Of a DNA stretch of 43,541 nt, positions 40,981 through 43,541 are shown one piece after another. Source of the DNA: an uncultured Phascolarctobacterium sp. Lineage in GTDB: Bacteria > Bacillota > Negativicutes > Acidaminococcales > Acidaminococcaceae. The translations under genes were made by a program, and so were the position numbers. Position 1 is the first letter of the stretch, and each line of letters begins with the position of its first letter. The DNA lies in assembly GCF_900753045.1 (NCBI RefSeq), contig NZ_CAADXO010000049.1, positions 1 through 43,541 on the forward strand, in the 5' to 3' direction. The notes beneath the pieces are model-generated. The model searched no databases. It was not told the DNA's origin and was given only the letters and a program-made list of their open reading frames with translations.

Positions 40981-41104
40981 TGCCGATACACTCCAGACAA
41001 ATTGTCGCTGCCTTGCGCCAGACGGCAAGATACTCTCTGTTGCAGATACCATACGTTAGCATGGCGGCAGCGCTCAGAAGGATTAAAATACGTGTTATTT
41101 TCAT
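40973..41104 (-). CDS. CD1871A-like small CXXC membrane protein
   Basis: A 43-residue protein read on the minus strand from ATG 41104 with AGGAGGTCTGC upstream, a near-perfect RBS. It has an N-terminal hydrophobic segment (ITRILILLSAAAMLTYGI) and ends VWRKAATICLECIGIG, the terminal CLECIGIG being the signature I associate with the CD1871A family of CXXC-containing small proteins. It is the first gene of the redox operon, overlapping the NapH-like gene by eight bases, so the two products are probably partners. The function is unknown. Confidence 0.83.
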   Translation of the reverse strand: MKITRILILLSAAAMLTYGICNREYLAVWRKAATICLECIGIG

Positions 41105-41370
41105 AGCAAGCAGACCTCCTATATAATTACTAAGAATATTCTAGCATATACAATGAAATTTTACTATGAATGCATGACTATACGTTATTGAGGTTGGGTA
41201 GCAAATAGCAGAAAATAATATTAAATTATTTCTATCCGCGTGTTGTAATGATTTTCTGACTGGTGTTGTATGGATAAAAGCGTTTAAACAGGCTATAATA
41301 AAACAGATAATGCAATGGAAGAATATAGGTCGCGAAATAGTATTTGTAAATGAGCAATTTAAAAAAATCC
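41105..41370. other. Divergent intergenic region
   Basis: No gene is seen. It carries the minus-strand promoter of the redox operon, an extended -10 TGCTAGAAT (41146 to 41138 on the minus strand). On the plus strand a TATAAT at about 41296 with a weak -35 could be a second start for the SCIFF transcript. The AT-rich AATAATATTAAATTATT palindrome near 41217 is unexplained. Confidence 0.4.
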
Positions 41371-41399
41371 TTGCAAAATAGGCAAAAACAAGGTAAAAT
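41371..41399 (+). promoter_or_regulatory. Promoter of the SCIFF peptide gene
   Basis: TTGCAA (41371-41376), 17-base spacer, TAAAAT (41394-41399), about 40 bases before the peptide start. Confidence 0.65.
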
Positions 41400-41437
41400 A
41401 AAACAAGTAATAATATATTTTTTTGGAGGTAATCGTT

Positions 41438-41584
41438 ATGCGTAAACACATCAAAACTGTTAATAAAGCAATGCTGAACAAAACTCTGCGTACCGGTGGC
41501 TGCGGCGAGTGCCCGGCTTCCTGCCAATCCGCTTGCAAAACTTCCTGCACCGTTGGCAACCAGGTTTGCGAACACTGCAAATAA
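41438..41584 (+). CDS. scfA: SCIFF ranthipeptide precursor (ScfA)
   Basis: A 48-residue peptide read from ATG 41438, after TTGGAGG. Its basic leader KHIKTVNKAMLNKTLRTGG is followed by the Cys-rich core CGECPASCQSACKTSCTVGN, then QVCEHCK. This is the six-cysteine SCIFF family of Clostridia and relatives, in which a radical SAM enzyme joins Cys sulfur to the beta or gamma carbon of acceptor residues. Cysteines are at positions 22, 25, 29, 33, 37, 44 and 47, so there are seven; the last lies past the usual CTVGNQxC end. The maturase gene follows 78 bases later, behind an attenuator-like hairpin, which would favour excess precursor. Confidence 0.95.
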   Translation: MRKHIKTVNKAMLNKTLRTGGCGECPASCQSACKTSCTVGNQVCEHCK

Positions 41585-41599
41585 TATCTGAGCTTAATG

Positions 41600-41630
41600 C
41601 AGCTCCCTGTCTGGTGCAGGGGGCTGTTTT
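41600..41630 (+). terminator. Attenuator between scfA and scfB
   Basis: CAGCTCCCTG / CAGGGGGCTG stem with one G-U pair and a 7-base loop followed by TTTTA. As no separate promoter is obvious before scfB, partial read-through is expected, giving more peptide than enzyme. Confidence 0.75.
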
Positions 41631-41662
41631 ACTATCTATGTAAAAAAGAAAGGTTGGAATAC

Positions 41663-43060
41663 ATGCTGATACATAAAATGCGTCTTGATGATAATATGGC
41701 TGTGCTGGATATCAACAGCGGTGCCGTTCATCTTGTAGACGATGTTATTTACGATTTACTCGATTATTATGATGGCAGCAACGATGCTGAGGCTATGGCT
41801 GCTTTGAAGGATAAATACAGCGAAGAGGATTTGCGCGATGCATTGGAAGAAATGCACGGCCTGCAGGATGAAGGTCTGCTTTTCAGCCCTTCCTTTGACG
41901 TGCCGCCGACCTTTGCGGAAAAGCCTATTGTAAAATCTCTGTGCCTGCTTGTAACCCATGACTGCAATCTGCGCTGCGGTTACTGCTTTGCCGACACAGG
42001 TTCCTTCGGTGGCTGCCGTCAGCTCATGAGCAAGGAAACTGCGGAAAAGGCTATCGAGTTTGCTATTGAAGGCAGCAAGAAGCGCCATAACCTGGAGCTG
42101 GATATGTTCGGCGGTGAACCGCTGATGAACTGGCCTGTTGTTGTACATATTACCGAATATGTACGCCGTCGCGAAAAAGAAACCGGCAAGAATATTAAGC
42201 TGACGCTTACTACCAACGGTACTCTTTTGAATGATGATAATATCAAATTCCTCAATGATAACCGTGTTATGCTGGTTCTGAGCCTGGATGGCAAGAAGGA
42301 AACTCATGATGCTATGCGTCCGTTCCCGAATAAAGCCGGCAGCTATGATGCGGCAGTACGCGGCTTTAAGAAGGTAATTGACAGCCGTGAGGGCAAGAAC
42401 TACTATCTGCGCGGCACCTATACCCATTTCAGCACTCATTTCTGTGAGGATGTGCTGGATATGACTAAGGTTGGCAAGGAGATTTCCGTAGAGCCCGTAG
42501 TAGGTATTGATGAACCCTGGGTATTGACCGAGGAAGATCTGCCGGTAATTTTCGATGAATACGATAAGCTGGCACGCGCATATCTTGAGCGTCGTCGTGA
42601 AGGCGATCCCTTTGACTTCTTCCATTTCAATGTAGCACTTGATAACGGTCCGTGCGTAGCTAAGCGCTTGGCAGGCTGCGGCGCCGGTCATGAATACTAT
42701 TGCATTACTGCTGATGGCGATATTTATCCGTGCCATCAGTTTGTAGGCCGTGAACAATATAAGATGGGTACTCTGGATACCGGCATTGTTACACCTGAAA
42801 TGGTGCAGAAGTTCCGTCATACCCACGTTCTGACTAAGCCGGAGTGCAGCAAATGCTGGGCACGCTTCTTCTGCAGCGGTGGCTGCCACGCTAATGCGGA
42901 TTTAATTAACGGCGATATTACCAAGCCGTATGAGTATGGTTGTCGTCTGCAAAAGAAACGTCTGGAGAATGCTATCATTGTTCAGGCCGTTCTGTCTGCT
43001 GAAGCACAGGAAGGCGAGGATCTGCGTCCGCATATCAACAACTTCACTTACGAAAAATAA
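41663..43060 (+). CDS. scfB: SCIFF radical SAM/SPASM maturase (ScfB)
   Basis: A 465-residue enzyme. The N-terminal about 90 residues (LIHKMRLDDNMAVLDINSG onward) fit a RiPP-recognition domain that binds the precursor leader. The radical SAM cluster is HDCNLRCGYCFAD with Cys101, Cys105 and Cys108, followed by MFGGEPLMNW and LTTNGTLL. A C-terminal SPASM domain has GCGAGHEYYCITADGDIYPC, then KPECSKCWARFFCSGGCHA and a late YEYGC, supplying ligands for two auxiliary clusters. ATG 41663 has GAAAGG upstream and the family's usual N-terminus; the 22-residue extension to 41597 overlaps the attenuator and is rejected. It cross-links the ScfA peptide; the final function of the product is unknown. Confidence 0.95.
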   Translation: MLIHKMRLDDNMAVLDINSGAVHLVDDVIYDLLDYYDGSNDAEAMAALKDKYSEEDLRDALEEMHGLQDEGLLFSPSFDVPPTFAEKPIVKSLCLLVTHDCNLRCGYCFADTGSFGGCRQLMSKETAEKAIEFAIEGSKKRHNLELDMFGGEPLMNWPVVVHITEYVRRREKETGKNIKLTLTTNGTLLNDDNIKFLNDNRVMLVLSLDGKKETHDAMRPFPNKAGSYDAAVRGFKKVIDSREGKNYYLRGTYTHFSTHFCEDVLDMTKVGKEISVEPVVGIDEPWVLTEEDLPVIFDEYDKLARAYLERRREGDPFDFFHFNVALDNGPCVAKRLAGCGAGHEYYCITADGDIYPCHQFVGREQYKMGTLDTGIVTPEMVQKFRHTHVLTKPECSKCWARFFCSGGCHANADLINGDITKPYEYGCRLQKKRLENAIIVQAVLSAEAQEGEDLRPHINNFTYEK

Positions 43061-43074
43061 CAGATAGTTTCTCG

Positions 43075-43104
43075 TGCGCTCTGCGAAAGCAGAGCGCATT
43101 TTTT
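43075..43104 (+). terminator. Terminator of the SCIFF operon
   Basis: TGCGCTCTGC / GCAGAGCGCA 10-bp perfect stem, GAAA tetraloop and six T residues. Confidence 0.95.
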
Positions 43105-43353
43105 GCTTTTTTGCAGATTAGGGTAAAAAAGTAAGAAAGAAAAAAGCTGTACAAAGCAAAAAAATCTTGGAAAATTTTTTGAAGAAAAGGCATTTTTTTA
43201 CGCAGATTTTGCCGTTTTTCGGTAGAAAATCTAACTTTTTTTGAGATTTTTTGAAGAAATTTTAATGCCGATAAAAGCGATAATCAAGCATACTTCTTTT
43301 TCCACGAATCCTAGTGTTTCACGAAAAAATCTTAAAAAAGTGCCGAAAAAGTG
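43105..43353. other. AT-rich upstream region of the rRNA promoter
   Basis: No gene. It is rich in A- and T-tracts, with TTTTTTGAAGAAA occurring near 43177 and 43247, consistent with UP-element or curved DNA upstream of an rRNA promoter. Confidence 0.45.
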
Positions 43354-43382
43354 TTGACATAACCTAGGTCACGTGGTATTAT
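43354..43382 (+). promoter_or_regulatory. rRNA operon promoter
   Basis: TTGACA (43354-43359), 17-base spacer, TATTAT (43377-43382): consensus -35 with near-consensus -10. Confidence 0.8.
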
Positions 43383-43388
43383 ATACAA

Positions 43389-43541
43389 GTCGACGCGATA
43401 CGGCAACAAAACAAAAGCCAAAATCGCTAGGCACTGAACCTTGAAAACTGAACATAAACCTAGAAAAAGCGAATGTGCGGGTCGAGCGCGAAAGCGCAAG
43501 ACCAAGTCAAATAACTTCTTTTTTAAATAATAAGAGCTAGA
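43389..43541 (+). other. Pre-16S rRNA leader (partial operon)
   Basis: Contains GAACCTTGAAAACTGAAC (43437-43454), the boxA-like antitermination/processing sequence common before Firmicutes 16S genes, and a GGTC-GA-GCGC-GAAA-GCGC-AA-GACC hairpin (43480-43503). The 16S gene itself is not reached before the window ends. Confidence 0.72.

Noticed and set aside
40981..41052. Longer N-terminus for the NapH-like protein
   Set aside because: It would overlap nearly the whole 43-residue CXXC gene in another frame; the overlapping TTG start gives normal coupling.

Overview
The window looks like chromosomal DNA from a diderm Firmicute of the class Negativicutes, perhaps Acidaminococcaceae such as Phascolarctobacterium. 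The evidence is Firmicutes-type gene order (ecfA1-ecfA2-ecfT-truA-rplM-rpsI; rapZ-yvcK-whiA; CIRCE-groESL) and Firmicutes-type regulation (tandem glycine riboswitches, ANTAR response regulator, SCIFF peptide with its radical SAM maturase). An ArnT-like lipid A glycosyltransferase beside a PmrAB-like two-component system suggests an outer membrane. The genus is inference. Nearly all genes lie on the + strand, leading towards an rRNA operon whose promoter and pre-16S leader end the window.

Layout. 1-3.3 kb: end of an OmpR-type regulator, its histidine kinase and an ArnT-like transferase. 3.3-8.9 kb: an MFS transporter, two tandem paralogous AGCS amino-acid:sodium symporters each behind its own tandem glycine riboswitch and intrinsic terminator, a YccF protein and a candidate small RNA. 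9.0-13.5 kb: the ECF energy-coupling module with truA, then L13 and S9. 13.5-17.6 kb: an AT-rich accessory region inserted behind rpsI. It has two minus-strand membrane-protein genes and an AAA-ATPase/PD-(D/E)XK gene, punctuated by three near-identical copies of the rpsI terminator region. 17.9-20.7 kb: a permease and a gamma-glutamyltransferase. 20.9-27.5 kb: acpS-nnrDE, an AMIN amidase with a GerMN lipoprotein, and the tsaE-tsaB-rimI-tsaD cluster. 27.5-29.7 kb: a cluster of DnaA-box-like repeats, then a PdtaS/PdtaR-type (ANTAR) two-component system. 29.8-31.9 kb: groES-groEL under a CIRCE operator. 32-33.2 kb: a split chromate-type transporter. 33.3-34.4 kb: bioB. 34.7-38.8 kb: rapZ-yvcK-whiA-deacetylase. 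38.9-39.5 kb: bioY. 39.6-41.1 kb (minus): a periplasmic redox operon (43-residue CXXC protein, NapH-like ferredoxin membrane protein, TlpA-like lipoprotein). 41.4-43.1 kb: a ranthipeptide (SCIFF) precursor and maturase.

Genes that work together. Three separate transcription units (ecfA1A2T, bioB, bioY) carry the same GTTAAC(C)-N13/14-GGTTRAC operator over or next to the promoter -35 box. This suggests one BirA-type regulon that includes the shared ECF motor, the biotin S-component and biotin synthase.

The most unusual points are: the triplicated rpsI terminator framing accessory modules, with a 4 x 11-bp iteron array just inside the left copy; the putative biotin control of the ECF module; the eight-box DnaA-like cluster downstream of tsaD; the candidate orphan sRNA at 8.9 kb; and a SCIFF precursor with seven rather than six cysteines. 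All similarity statements come from motif recognition by eye; no database search was run.
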